Source of the DNA: Hygrophila difformis
Taxonomy: Eukaryota > Streptophyta > Magnoliopsida > Lamiales > Acanthaceae
Length of the DNA stretch: 64,000 nucleotides
Direction: 5' to 3'
Assembly: GCA_030278955.1 (NCBI GenBank)
Contig: JAOANR010000005.1
Span: 32,293,849 to 32,357,848, forward strand
Shown here piece after piece: positions 1 through 12,729 of this stretch; within the stretch, counting starts at the first letter, position 1; each line of letters begins with the position of its first letter. Below the pieces are notes generated by a model that was not told the origin of the DNA, did not search any database, and saw only the letters and a list, made by a program, of their open reading frames with translations. A program made the position numbers and the translations under genes.

Positions 1-171
1 TAAAACTCTAATGAAGACACAAGACTCAAGAAGTATATATAAGATAAGCTCCGTCTTGGTCCTTCAGTCCGGGTGCTGGTGAAACTCGAACAAGCAATAT
101 AACTGCTACTGTTGTTACTGTGATGATATGACAACAATTTGATCCTGCATGAAATGTTACTAGTGCCAACA
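1..171 (-). repeat. Sirevirus 3' LTR (inner part only)
   Basis: Nearly identical to 36911-37081. In element sense it starts TGTTGGCACTAG directly after a PPT. The rest of the LTR lies left of the window. Confidence 0.9.
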
Positions 172-185
172 ATCTCCCCCTCATT
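172..185 (-). other. Sirevirus polypurine tract
   Basis: In element sense a purine run (ATGAGGGGGAGAT) abuts the LTR start TGTTGG. This is the plus-strand primer site of reverse transcription. Confidence 0.75.
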
Positions 186-469
186 TCATGAAGAGGATAT
201 ATCATCACAACAGTCTCAAAACAACAATATGATCAAGTAAAACAATATTCAAGTACCAGCAAAAAAAATACCATCATTAAAAGTCCATGCAAAACAGTAA
301 TCATCACAAAAGTCAAGGCATCCCAAAAACATCCACACAGAAACCATTCAAATAGTTACAGTCCATGATGCAAAAACTAAAAAAGTTCAGTTTAGAAAAT
401 ACCCCTTCCTGTAGAGCTTACCACCAGTAAATAACCAATTTTGAGACACATAATCTCCACCTTGATGAG

Positions 470-1998
470 CTACTCCTCTTCATCATCCTCTTCTCCAATA
501 GGTGGAGGATCAAAAGACCCTGGAAGCAGCTTCAAAATGTTGAGATTCTGCTTCCTTATCCGGATACCAGAGTTGATTTGATTGGTCACTTCTTCATTTT
601 TTCTGAGGATGATTGTCTTGAGATGATTCACCAAAGCAGTCCCTGAGAGGGCTGAACCTAGAAGATATCATTATGCATATTCCGGAGGTCATGAGTAGGA
701 GTATTCTGCTTCAGAGGAATGCGCTCATCCTTTGGAAACTTTGACCCCATTCTTTTTCAAGAATCGGGTGATCAAGGCAGGGTACGGCAGTAAATCGTTT
801 TTACCAAGAGATCCACGAGTATAACCTACCATCTTAGAAAGCACAGAAAGACCAAAGTTTGTCATGTTAAGATACTTTTCAATACAAAAAATCATTTTAC
901 CCATATGTGATGAGACTTGAATGGCATTGGTTGTTGGAAGGATGTTGGAACTACAGAGACGGAAGAGAAGAGTAAACTTCAGAGTGAGCTGGGAAGTTCG
1001 TAGTTGTCCTCGACCGAAACCAACACTCCTTGTGTTAGAAATCTCATACGCAACCTCAGCATTTGAATTTGGCATGTACTTGGTTACATCGTCCAGTGTG
1101 TCGTTATGCTGAACCTTTAACAACTGATTGATGACCCGAGGAGTGATCTACAGAATCTAACCTCGAATGTAGATATTTCCAGCAAATGGTGATTCAATGT
1201 CCAGAACATCTGAATGGAGATTTGCATAAAACTCTCGAAAAAGAGCAGACGAGTAGTCTTCCAACTTAGTTGCCCAGTAGAGAATTTTGCAATCCTCAAG
1301 GTAATGAAGCCAAGTTCCCTGTAAATGGGATGAATGAACTGCTCTTCAGGGATAAAATCGCGGTTGCTGAGTTCCTTTCCAAACCTCTGCATTTCCTTGT
1401 CATAGTATTTGAAGTTGAGAGCATCTCGAACAGTCATAGGGCCTATCTTCTTTGGTCGTTTCTGAGAAGTTTCAACAGCAGGTTGCTTGTCCTTGCGCTT
1501 CCGGGATCTGGTAACAGGGGTACGTGCCACAGGCCGTTGTTCTGGAGTGGTTTCAACATCATGCTCATTCATGGTTTCAACTGTAGGATCATTCGCCTGA
1601 GGTTGTGACTGTTCTCCAGCAACAAGCTCATCATACTCATTAGGATTGAACTTATCATCATCTTATGGGTGAGATGTGGTAACGCCGTCGTCCCATTCTA
1701 CATCAAAGGTTTCCTTCTGAGGAGCAGGCAAGGCAGGAGGAGTAGGTGCGGGAAGAGCTCCAGCCGGAGGCAGAAAACTGAGAGGAAGAACATCCTCTAC
1801 ATCAGTTTGGTGCGATGCCTCAGATGGTATCACGACATTGTCATCAGATGGAGCTTCAAAAGTGACTTTAGGTGATTGTGATTCACTCGGTAAGTTCTCA
1901 AGGGGATTAACAGAGGTTGAAACAGGCGGGTTTGGATGATCAATGGAATCAGGTTGGGAGGATGAGGCAGGGGATTTTGGAGAAGTAGAAGAGGCCAT
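470..1998 (-). pseudogene. Third (envelope-like) ORF of the Sirevirus, broken
   Basis: Starts at an ATG encoding MASSTSPKSPASS, followed by a Ser/Pro/Glu-rich low-complexity region and a basic patch (RSRKRKDK). The middle part reads as a globular domain with an REFYANL motif and, later, LLPYPALITRFLKKNGV. These resemble the plant retroelement third-ORF domain annotated as putative plant transposon protein. The reading frame shifts at least twice (near 1270 and 1125) and has stops, so the protein is not made intact. It ends in an acidic tail (EEDDEEE). It lies downstream of pol in sense orientation, where Sireviruses carry their env-like ORF. Function is unknown; the domain link is by eye. Confidence 0.6.
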
Positions 1999-2304
1999 TT
2001 CAGAGTTTCTGCAACAAGGATAAGAGAGAAACACACGAGAACAACAATGGAAAATGCAATTTAAGTAAAGAGGAGGAAGAGCAAAGGTTTAACCACGATG
2101 AAGAAACCAATTATGGCAGTTTCGAGCGACGTGCTGTGCAAAGTTGAAGGTGCGATTACTGTAGTCGCAGAGTTATGATGACAGAGTACAGACGGTGTAT
2201 CAAATCTTCAATTTTGGCTTTATACGATTCTCTTCGTTTGAATTACTTGGGCCTGAAATAGTTAGTAATACAAAGAAAAATATGGCCCAACTGCATATAT
2301 AGAA

Positions 2305-3949
2305 TTAATGAGAGTAGAAGCTTAGGCCCAGAATGGTTCTAAGCCTTTCATACTTATCTCCTTCCATAGCTTTAGTCAGAATGTCAGCGCGTTGTTCTGA
2401 CGACCCTACATGTTGAATATCACAAATGTTATCTTCAACTAAATCTCTAATAAAATGATACTGATGTCAATGTGTTTACTCCTGTTATGAAGCACTGGAT
2501 TTTTTGATATGTTGATTGCACTGGTGTTGTCACAGGAAACCATGAACTTCTTTTGAATAACTCCATAATCTGCTAAAGTTTGCTTCATCCACATTAACTG
2601 AGAGCAGCAGCAAGTAGCATCTATGTATTCTACCTCAGCTGTGGAAAGAGCAACTATGTTTTGCTTCCTTGAGTACCAACTAACTAAGTTGTTTCCAAGG
2701 TAGAAGCATCCTCCCGTAGTTGATCTTCTGTCATCACAACTGTCTGCCCAATCAGAATCTGTATAACCTATAAGATCCAAAGATGATCTTCTAGAGTACC
2801 AAATTCCAAGATTAATGGTTCCTTTGATGTATCTCATTATCCTCTTTGCAGCCTTAAGATGTGTTTCCTTAGGTTGTGACTGAAATCTAGCACAAACTCC
2901 TGTACTATAAGAGATATCAGGTCTGGATGTCGTGAGGTAGAGAAGACTACCTATCATACTCCTATAGAGCTTTTGGTCAATGTCATTCCCTGTATCACTC
3001 TTTGATAATTTTTCATGAAGTCCAAGCGGTGTCCTGACAACCTTGCTGTCATCTAGACCAAATTTCTTAAGCATATTGGCAGCATACTTTTCTTGTGACA
3101 GAAAGATGCCATCCTTCTCTTGCTTAATTTTTAACCTAAGAAAGTAATGTAATTCTCCAAGCATGCTCATTTCAAACTCAATCTGCATAGCATGTATGAA
3201 GTCTTTTCTTAGCTCCTCTGAAGTAGAACCAAAGATTTTATCATCAACATAAACCTGCACAACTATGATGTGATTTCTTGAATGCTTTATGAACAAAATT
3301 TTGTCCACATTTCCTCTAGTATAACCGTTGATGACAAGGAATTGTGACAGCCTTTCATAGCAAGCACGAGGTGCTTGCTTAAGTCCATATAAGGCTCCTT
3401 TAACTCTGTACACATGATTTGGATATCTGTGATCTTCAAATCCAACGGGTTGAGCAACATAGATTCTTCCTTTATTCTTCCATTGAGAAAAGCAGTCTTA
3501 ATATCCATCTAATACAACTTGAAGTTAAGACAGCAAGCAACTGACAGAAGAATTCTCACAGCTTCCATTCTGGCAACAGGTGCATAAGTTTCTCCATAGT
3601 CTAATCCTTCAATTTGAGTATATCCTTGTGCAACCAGCCTAGCTTTATTTCTGACAATGTTTCATTGCTCATCTGTTTTGTTCCTGAAAACCCATTTTGT
3701 TCCAATAATATTGATGTTGTCAGGCGGTGGTACTAACTCCCATATAGAATTCCTTTCAAACTGTAAGAGTTTATCTTGCATAGCTGCAATCCAGTATTCA
3801 TCCTTGAGTGCCTCAATAACATTCTTTGGTTCAATCTTGGAAATAAAGCAGTTCATCCCGGCCAATTGTCTGTAATCTATAGCTTTATTTCTGGTTTGTC
3901 TAGGGGCATCCACACTTCCTATAATGTCAGTGCTAGATTGATGTTTCAA
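2305..3949 (-). pseudogene. Copia reverse transcriptase and RNase H
   Basis: Copies element RNA to DNA and degrades the RNA strand. Seen: WELVPPP and GTKWVFRNK at the RT start, DIKTAFLNG in the palm, YGLKQAPRACYERL, VYVDD at the active site, SLLYLTTSRPDISY, then RNase H with GYTDSDWADS and ALSTAEVEYIDA, and SKHIDI near the end. After SKHIDI the frame shifts; the missing end (HFIRDLVEDN to RADILTKAM) continues in the next frame to a stop at 2305-2307. Another break lies between about 3510 and 3660. Complete in content but inactive. Confidence 0.92.
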
Positions 3950-5646
3950 AAGTCTATGCCCCTTTCTATTATTGACAACAGCATCATTAGTGGATTGTGG
4001 CTATTCTTCATTAACAGTAGTGAATGTCTCAATATCTGTGCATGGCTCAGAATCAACTTCAGATGAAGGCAATTCAATTTTTTCAACTGGTAGATCATAC
4101 TTGGGAATAAAAGGTAGATCATCTTCAACTTGTGATAAATCCTTAGAAACATGATCTTCAAAAACTACATTTATGGACTCAATAACCTTTTTGCTTTCAG
4201 ACAGATAAATTCTATAGGCTCTGGAGTTGTTAGAATAACCCAAAACAACCCTTTTCAGATCTAGCATCAAACTTTTTAAGTTGTTCCCTGTCTCTGTAAA
4301 CATAGCATGAACAACCAAATGAGTGAAAATATTTAACATTAGGAAGTTTACCATACCATATTTGATAGGGGGTGAAATTTGTTTTGGGTCTCAGAAAGAA
4401 CTCGATTGGCAACATGGCATGTTGTGTTGATTGCCTCTGCCCAAAAAGTCTTAGATAAAGTGCTGTCATGTAGCATAGATCTAGCCATTTTCCTGTAAAG
4501 TCCCATTCTTCCTTTCTGCAATGACATTTTGTTGTGGAGTTTTTGGAGCTGAGAACTCTTGAGATATTCCATGAAGATTGCAGAATTCAGTGAAGTATTG
4601 ATTCCAAATTCCCTTCCATGATCTGTCTAATTCTGGAAATTTTTACTTGCTTTTGATTCATCAGCTTCAAGCTCAATGACTCAAAATGTTCAAAAGTTTC
4701 ATCCTTTGTCCTGAGAAAACAAACAAAAGTGAATCTAGAATAGTCATCTACAATAACTAAAATGTACCTCTTTCCATTTAAGCTTTCAACTTCAGTAGAA
4801 CCCATCAAGTCCATATGAATAAGCTCCAGACAATGATTAGTTGTTATGTCATCGACTTTCTTGTGCTGAGACTTTGTTTGCTTTCCTTTTGCACAACCTT
4901 CACATGTGAGATTTTTGTTGTTCTGTAGTTTGGGTAACCCTTTGATTGCACTAGAGATACTCAGTTTGTAGAGAGTTTGATAATTGAGGTGAGCCAGTCT
5001 TTTGTGCCAAAGAGTTGTAACATCTTCCTTTGAGATCAAGGCCCTGTTAACTGTTTCTTTCAAAGTGTAGCAATTATTATATGACCTATTACCAAGCCTA
5101 ATGCATTTATTCTCCTTGACAACATAACAGTTTTTCATATCCAAGAGTACCAAAGAGCCTTCATCACATAATTGACTTATAGAAATTAAATTTGTGGTCA
5201 GACCCTTAACAAAAAAACACTTTAGAGAGATTAGAAAGAACTCCCTTATCAATCTTCCCATAGCCTGTGATTTTGCTTTTAACACCGTCACCGAACATAA
5301 CTTCTCCACAGTCTTCTTCAGTGAAGTTTTGGAGAATGTTACTTGTTACAGTCATATGTCTAGAACATCCTGAATCAAAGTACCACTTTGTCTCTTTTTG
5401 TTGTTCCTGCATAGAGAGAACAACTAAACCAACAGATTTTTTATAATAGTTTTTAGGAATCCATGCCTTACGTATCTGAATTTTCTTTTGTAGTTCTGAT
5501 GACGGCCAGACAACAGGTCTTCCATTTAGGAGATCTCGAACTATTCTCAGACATGTGTCTGCTTGATGACCAGGTAATCCACAATATATACAATCTCTAG
5601 AATCTTGAGGTGCCGGATTTATTTGAACTGGTACATGAGCTGCCAC
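3950..5646 (-). pseudogene. Copia protease and integrase region
   Basis: Seen from the N-terminus: a second zinc knuckle (CIYCGLPGHQADTC), an aspartic protease with WYFDSGCSRHM, the GAG-pre-integrase motif LWHKRLAHLN, a zinc-binding CEGCAKGKQ, and integrase core pieces IHMDLMG and VDDYSRFTF. Further integrase sequence (TFWAEAINT, NRVLSETQNKFHP, RSEKGCFGLF-like) continues in other frames to about 4000. The protease matures the polyprotein and the integrase inserts the DNA copy. At least four frame breaks are present. Confidence 0.88.
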
Positions 5647-5783
5647 ATTACTTGATTCTTCTCCTAGATAGCCTCCACTTACAAAACTTCTTTTGTTTGG
5701 TTTAGACCTATTCTGTCTTCCCTTCTTCTTATATCCAATACCTGTAAGATCACCAGGTCTTTTGCATATAGAAAGAACTGAAT

Positions 5784-7293
5784 CTAATTTACATTTACTT
5801 TTACTGTTTTAGACAAATCATTATTCTTGTCTTGAAGTTTCTGAATTTCTGATTCTAAGAGAAGTTTTTCATTAGACAACTTGAAGCAATTTTCTTCAAG
5901 TTCTTCAAACTTGCTTCTGAGAAGCTTTAATTCTTTTAGAACTTTAGCTTTTTCAGCAACCAGTTCATCATATGAAATTCCAAGGTCAGCTAGTTGTCCT
6001 AACAACTTTTTGTTCTCGCTAAAAGCAGCATCATACTCAACCTTTAGCTCATCATAAGCATCAGCCAATTTGGTGTAAATTTCATTTATATCACCTGTAT
6101 CAACAAAATCATCTTCATCAGTATAATAGTCTATTGAACTTGTTTTACCTTTTGAAGTACTGGTGTCATGGATCATAAAGGCTACAACATCTTCTGATTC
6201 ACTCTATTGATCTTCGGTTGCCTCAACATCTGAATCTCCATCACTAAGAGTGGCTTTATAAGCTTTTCCTTCCTTTCTTTTAGCAGTAGGACATTCCTTC
6301 TTGACATGTCCTTTCCCTCCACATTCATAGCAAACAATGGAAGTGAATTTATCAATCTTTTCTGATTCCTTCGGTTTTCTGATCTTAAGATCCTCTCCAT
6401 CACTCTTCTTGGAACTTCTGGACTGGTGTTTGTTGGATGTAGCAACACCACTTGAATCACTCTTCTGAAATTTCCCTTTGAATTTGTCGAGCTCTCTTTT
6501 CTTGAAGAATTTTTGCCATTCTCTTAGAGATTAAGGACATTTCCTCATCTAGATCATCATCTGAGATTTCAATCTTCTCAGTCTTCAGGGCAATATTCTT
6601 CGATTTGGCTTTATCTCTTTGCTCCAGATGATTCATTTCATAGTCTTGTAGATTTCCTACAAGTTCTTCCAAGGTCATCGTATTAGTCTTCTCACTTTCT
6701 TCAAGAACAGAGATCTTCCCAGAGTATTTGGGCGCTACAGTTCGAAGCATCTTCCGAACTAGCTTCTGTTCTTCGAAATTCATCCCAAGTTCTAAGCACT
6801 GATTGACAATATTTTGAAACCTTTCAAAATATGTTGCAATATTCTCATCATTCGACATCTCTAATCTATCATACAGAGATTCAACTCGGTGTAGACGTGT
6901 TAGTTTGACATCCGCAGATCCTTCGAACCTTATTTCAAGAAATCTCCACATATCGTGGGCAGATTTACAATTCTTGATCATCCGATGTTGTGCTTCTTCC
7001 ATGGCTCCACTAATTACATTCATCGCTGCATAGTTTCCTTGTTTTGCCAATCGTTCAGCTACAACAGGCACTGCAGGTGTTGTAGCAGTTGTGGTAGTGG
7101 TTGTCTCAGTAGATGTAGTGGTGCTTGTAGTTGCAGGAACTTATGATCTAGTTGGTGGTTCCGATGCTTCTTCGACTGCATCCCAGACTTCCTCTCCAAG
7201 AGCCCTGAGGTAGCACTCCATTCTGGATTTCTAATAGCTATAATTCGATCCATCGAAGATCGGTGGACGCAGGTGAGATATTTCGCGACTCAT
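5784..7293 (-). pseudogene. Sirevirus gag with coiled-coil extension
   Basis: The capsid gene starts at ATG 7293-7291 (MSREISHLRPPIFDGSNYSY, a DUF4219-like start). The conserved Trp after this has become a stop (TAG). The capsid core follows (ISGAMEEAQHRMIKNCKSAH, RMLRTVAPKYSGKI, LEELVGNLQDYE). After a frameshift near 6460 comes a CCHC knuckle (CYECGGKGHVKKEC), then a roughly 110-residue coiled coil (YDELVAEKAKVLKELKLLRS) ending near 5784. The long coiled coil after the knuckle is a Sirevirus trait. Not functional as it stands. Confidence 0.85.
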
Positions 7294-7328
7294 GATGAAC
7301 CTTGATCTTCATATAGTCGTTTGAAGAT

Positions 7329-7343
7329 TGGCTCTGATACCAA
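7329..7343 (-). other. Sirevirus primer-binding site
   Basis: In element sense TGGTATCAGAGCC starts two bases inside the 5' LTR. It matches the 3' end of plant initiator-Met tRNA. Confidence 0.85.
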
Positions 7344-9094
7344 TTGACAGTCCCAAAGAGTCCGTTGTTAACACGTCGTCACGATTACACACACAAATTT
7401 GCGGAAAGCAAAAGAACACATATAACACCCCATAAAATTATTAAATAGAAATTTAAATTTTAATAAATAGATATTCAAAATTTTTCATAAATTAAAATTT
7501 TTGAGGAATAAAAAAATGATATTTTTGAAGCGTGAATTTAATTGGGTCAATCTTAGTAGATTACTTTTAAGGAATTGAAAACTTTTACAGGACCATTAAA
7601 TTAACTTACCAGTATCGAGTTTCAGTACGATTTATTTAAATTCATATAATTAGTCATGACATTTAGTAGGAATTTAAAATAATTAGTTACATTTAAAAGT
7701 ATATCCTCGGTAGCGAATTCGAAAAGTTATTTAACTACGAGTGAGACTTAATTAAGCTGATGCGAATAATGAGCTGATGAATTTATGAAAAAATGTCCAA
7801 TTTTATTATAAAAGGGGTAGCTTACTACATCTTTAAAATACCAACTTGAATTAATTTAGTCTGCACCCTAGTAAGTTGCAAACTATTTGATAAAAATGAG
7901 TTATTATAAGTTTTGAAATAAAAAAGTATTGGATATGAGTTAAGAGGAAGAAATAATCACCATAATTTAATTTAAAATACTTAGTCACTTTGATTATGGA
8001 ATTCCTGAACAGCCAGATCCTCACTAAACTAATTGCTCAATTACAAAACCCCAAGACTTGGACTATTTTGCTAATGGATCAAATTAATTTAAGTCCATTG
8101 ATTTGTTTATAAGCGATCGGACCAAATATTATTAGATTTGGACTATTTTGATAAGAAGACCCACTATTAGGTAATTTAAATAGGTAAGTCAACAAAACTA
8201 TATCATGCAATTAAAACTACAAATTTAATTAAAAGCTTAGTATTTGGGTTTGAGATTAAGGATAATTAAAGACAAATAGTGTGACAATAATTTCGGGCAA
8301 ATCATACCTATCCCAAAATTCTACTATAAGTTATTCTTGAGCATCGGAGTAAATAAAATTAAACATGAATTAAATTATAGGGACAAGTCCGTATAATTGA
8401 AATTTACAAGACTTAACAATAAATTGATATGGATTTTGGGATTATGTTATTAAGGGGGTCTAAGCCCAACAAATTAAATTATAAGTGTGAGATTACCAAT
8501 TAGACCAATTAAAACCATAACCTAAATTAATTGGTTAATTATTTCTTACAATTAAATTAAAATGCTATACCCGTTTAATTATTAAAAATTGTCCGACTTT
8601 TAATTAGCGACGGTTCCGAATTGGAGAAGATAGAGTCTCAAATTATTCGACTAACGGTATCGATTAGAAGAAGATTCAAGCTCACGAAATCTAGTGGATT
8701 AAATGATATGGACATTTGAGCTTGATTAATTTCTTATAATTAAAATACTTAACCCATCGTCAGGTTATTAAATAACAGTTGTCCCGAGTTTGGGGAATCA
8801 AGAGTTTTGGACTACTTGGCTAACGGTGACAACTAATAATTGATTCAAGTCCATTAAATCAATTCGATTAATAAGATTATGAGTTTTAAAGGATTATTAG
8901 GTCCATAATCCAAGATAATTAAGGTCAGACTATAGGAATTATTAAATCCACAAATTAATAAATTAAGTCAAGTATTAGGTGTTTGGGCCAATTACTATGT
9001 AGTCCATTAAGCAAAATAAAAAGAATGATCAGGCCCAATTAATGATTACAGAAGCCCAAAACAAACCCAACTTGAGAGCCCAACCCCCCAACTA

Positions 9095-9480
9095 AACAGT
9101 AAACCCTAACCCTAAACCTAATCCCCCTGCCGCCCTCCGGCGCAGCCACCGCCAGCGACGAGCCGCCGGCGAACCGCCGGCCACCACCTCCGGCCTCTTT
9201 CCGACCGTTCCTCCGACACCCGCGGCCTCTTCCGCCAATCCAACCCCCATTTCCGTCCATCTCATCCCCAATTTCACCACCATAGATCCGCCGTCATCCT
9301 CCGGCCACGCCCCACAACAAATCCGGCACTCCAACCAACCACAAATCGAAGACATAAACCAAAAAAAGAATGGAGAAGCTGCTACGCGGCCGAGTTGCTG
9401 TCGCCACCGCCCGCCTCCGCCACCACTAGCCCACGCCGCCGCCATCTCCACCACTACCGACCACCCCTCATCCACACAGA
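9095..9480. promoter_or_regulatory. GC-rich island with telo-box in element H U3
   Basis: An otherwise AT-rich LTR contains about 380 bp of CCGCC/CGGCG-rich sequence headed by CCCTAACCCTAAACC, a telo-box-like motif known from promoters of translation genes. It lies about 370 bp upstream of the TATA box. The same island is at 15834-16245 in the other LTR. Whether it was captured from a host gene or arose in the LTR is not known. Confidence 0.5.
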
Positions 9481-9852
9481 TTCACAAACAAATAAAAATT
9501 AAAAAAAAAAATAGAAAGGAGAAGAGGAGAAGCAGGGAAGTAACCAAGCTTCCCTTTTGCCCAACAACCTTCCTTAAATCCTTTGTGCCTCTTGAGTATT
9601 TTTTATTAGTAGGCTAAAAATCTGAATTGGATGGTGATTGAAGAGAAAAGGGAATGGAGTTTGCAGCAAGGGAGAAGAAAGAAGAAAAGGTGGGTGATGG
9701 CGTGAGTGGTGGGGGAGAGGGGAAATAAGAATTGATTGATTGATTGAATTAAATGGATGGAAATTAATGGATGTTTGGTGGATTTTTGAAAGCATTGTGG
9801 GTTTAGAGCTGTTCTATTGTTGGACCGGGCAACACAGCTAATCCTCTTGCCC

Positions 9853-9860
9853 TATAAATA
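9853..9860 (+). promoter_or_regulatory. TATA box of element H 5' LTR
   Basis: TATAAATA after a GC-rich U3; transcription should begin about 30 bp downstream. The matching box in the 3' LTR is at 28042-28049. Confidence 0.65.
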
Positions 9861-10417
9861 CAAGCCCAATGCCCAGCATTTAATAATTTTAAGCAAGCAA
9901 CTATTAGAGTTCCAAATTAGATAAATCAACAAGGTCTTGACAGTTCGGCTTGTTCCAGAGGGTGTTTCTTAGTTCCACCGGTATATCATTAGCAAATCGT
10001 TCTTATAGGAGTATTCCCGGTAAGATCTGTTTAAGTTAAGAATTTTAGTTATTATTTTAGTAAGAGAACCATTATAGTACAAAAATTAATATTAGAGTAT
10101 TTTTCTTAGTCAAGTAGCTGAAGAGGATTATCTGCTCGTAGCCTCTGCGTGTGACCCACCCATTCAATCTTCGGTGACTGTAAGTAGATTTTTACTCTTT
10201 GGAGTAAGCCCAAAAATTATTTAGCGTAAGCATAAAATTCAAGAAAACCATTTTTATTACTTTTAAATTTATGCTTATAGCTCCCTACTGCTTTTGGATT
10301 ATTGGTATGTCATTTTACTGTGCTTTACAATACTTGCAATTATTCTCAATGTCCTATGAATTTTTGAGCGCGCATTGTTACGGGGTTGGGTCCAAGTTTT
10401 GGGTCGCTGCTGCCACC

Positions 10418-10505
10418 TCTGCCGTTTGCCTGTGTTACACGACTTACGGGGACTGATGCGAATCCTCCGCCGTTTGCCTGTAATACACGACTTACGGGGA
10501 CTGAT
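10418..10505 (+). repeat. Two-copy direct repeat in element H leader
   Basis: GCCGTTTGCCTGT...ACACGACTTACGGGGACTGATG occurs twice with a period of about 49 bp. The second copy runs into CTGAT-GGAA-ATCAG, a small hairpin. It is repeated near 28608-28695 in the 3' LTR. Confidence 0.7.
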
Positions 10506-12729
10506 GGAAATCAGCCCGATGCCATTTCTCGATTCAATGTGGTCTGAGGAAATTTCTTACCTCCACCACAACCCTTGAATGTATGTGAGATTTGGGCCCT
10601 ACAACAGGGAACCTGCACATCATGTTGGCTGAGAAATTTATTTCTTGGTAACGCATAGTGTCATATTGTCTCTTCCCGGGATTAGATTTATATGGATTTT
10701 GTCTGTGCTTAAATTAATTCTCGTTTTAGCATACCATTACCATAACTGTCGGCTTTTAAATTATTTCTGCAACCCTACCTCCTCCGGGAGTAAAGGTCTA
10801 CTTACTCAGCGATTGTTTTCGCTGACTCTACACTTTTCACCATTTCCTTTCAGGTTTTAGGATCTGCAAGGCATCTTTTGCACGGGAACGGTTTGGGGTA
10901 TTGTTCACGTAAAAATGTATATTTTAAAAAACCCCCTTTGTGATAATAATATATTAATTGGCATAGAAAATTATTTATGAAGTATGAACGAATATTTGGG
11001 TTTTATCCCTTTTATGCAAATATGGTGCCATACTGTTTTAAACAATGCATTACGCGTTTAACAGTATTATTTTCGGAATATGAGATAAACAACCCCTTTT
11101 AAAGTAAAACTTCCATGGATTTATTCCATTATTATTGTTGCGCGCTTTGAGGAATGCAGACCTCCGTTTGGTTACGCTCTACCAAACCTTTTTATCAAGC
11201 TTATTTTATACTTTTCACAGTATATAAGCTTCCTTGCGAATTATATGCTAGCTTGTCCGGAACGTGGTTAGCATATACATTCAACACCGAGTTTTCTGCA
11301 ATTAGTTATGTTAGCCTTAGCGTATTTTGGGCAATCCAGAATACGTGGCGGTAGTACCCCACCCATTGTTCCCGCTCTTTTCTTCCGCTGCATCCTTAGG
11401 GAAAATGGGGGTGTTACAGTTTGGTATCAGAGCATTTTGCTCTTGGAAATTGTGCATCTGTAATTTTTAAAATTCATGCACCAAAAATTATTTTTTAAAA
11501 GCCAGGTGGCTATGCAAGTCGTGTATTTAAATTATTAAAATTTTACACGAAAAGTATTTGAAAGTATTCGGATTAGTGCATATAAATTATTGCAATTTTT
11601 GCACGAGAAATATTTTTGAAGAGCCATTTTTGCTCTAAGAAGTAGTGCATTTAAATTATTGAAATTTTTGCACGAAATATTTTGAAAAGACTATGCCAAG
11701 TATTTTTAAAGTTAAATTTTGGGAAGGGGACACACACATATGCATATAGGCACGAGCAGAATTTTGGATTATTATGTAATTCTTGATAAGGATTTTCCAA
11801 TGTATCGGACTCCGAGCTAGTGTCTCTCTCCGATATCTTATGATTGTTTTGCTAAGTATTGCCTTAGAATCTACCTTTAGACGTGATTTGGATAATCTAC
11901 TAGTATTGTACTAGTTTTTCTTAGCTTCTCAGCTTCAGTTAACTAATTACGTAGGATGATGCCTACATATGCGATGACCTTAGTGTTATGCAAAGTCTTG
12001 CCTTAGTCAAATAAGGTTTTGCCTTAGACTATAAGAGCCCGATTTAAGCGTTAACACGATAATCGTGCGAATGATTGGAACTAAGAATTTTTCTAATTAT
12101 ATATGTCTTAAAGATAAGACGCGGGTGTCATGGAATTGCACCGAAGGATTTTAAGCTCACAACGAGTTTTATAAAACGTTTACGAATTTTTCCTTAAATT
12201 CATACGTCTATTTGGCAAGGAAAGATGGATATTTATTTGGAATGAAACAAAATGCCCTAAACCATGAGCTTAAAGGATAACCTCAAACATTTATCCTACT
12301 CCTTTAGCTCGACAAACTTGGAATCTAATCTTTGTTAGGACCTACTACCTAAGGCTTGATTGAGTTGCTGGCTTTATAACAAGAAATTTCTCACAAGCAT
12401 TGGAGTTGTCGAAATTACTTCGTTTAATTTTTATCTCCCTCGATAGGAGCCGTAACTATGCTATTTAAGCAGTTATCACTTGGAAATGATACAAGAACCT
12501 ATATACCGTTCATCTTCTCCCTATTTTTAAAAGAGACCATGGATTGTCAAGGATAAAGTTCATAATCGAGGACAAGGATTTAGTACACCCAATAAATTTT
12601 TAAATTTCATAATTATGGGAGACAATCCTTAGTTGCGAAGTTACTACTAATTCGGTGATAACCCACCAAGCAAGACAATCGTAAAATCCTATCATTGAAA
12701 TAATTTTCCTTGGTAAATAAAATATCTAA

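Larger units (their letters stand above)
7421..11418 (+). repeat. Element H 5' LTR (intact)
   Basis: Starts TATAACACCCC and ends GGGGGTGTTACA. It has an AT-rich U3, a GC-rich island, a TATA box, then a long R-U5 leader with direct repeats. Short ORFs inside look incidental. Confidence 0.92.

Noticed and set aside
9092..9475. Minus-strand ORFs in the GC island of element H, repeated in the other LTR
   Set aside because: They read low-complexity Gly/Arg/Trp sequence on the strand opposite the element, in a GC-rich block; no motif, and they follow from base composition.
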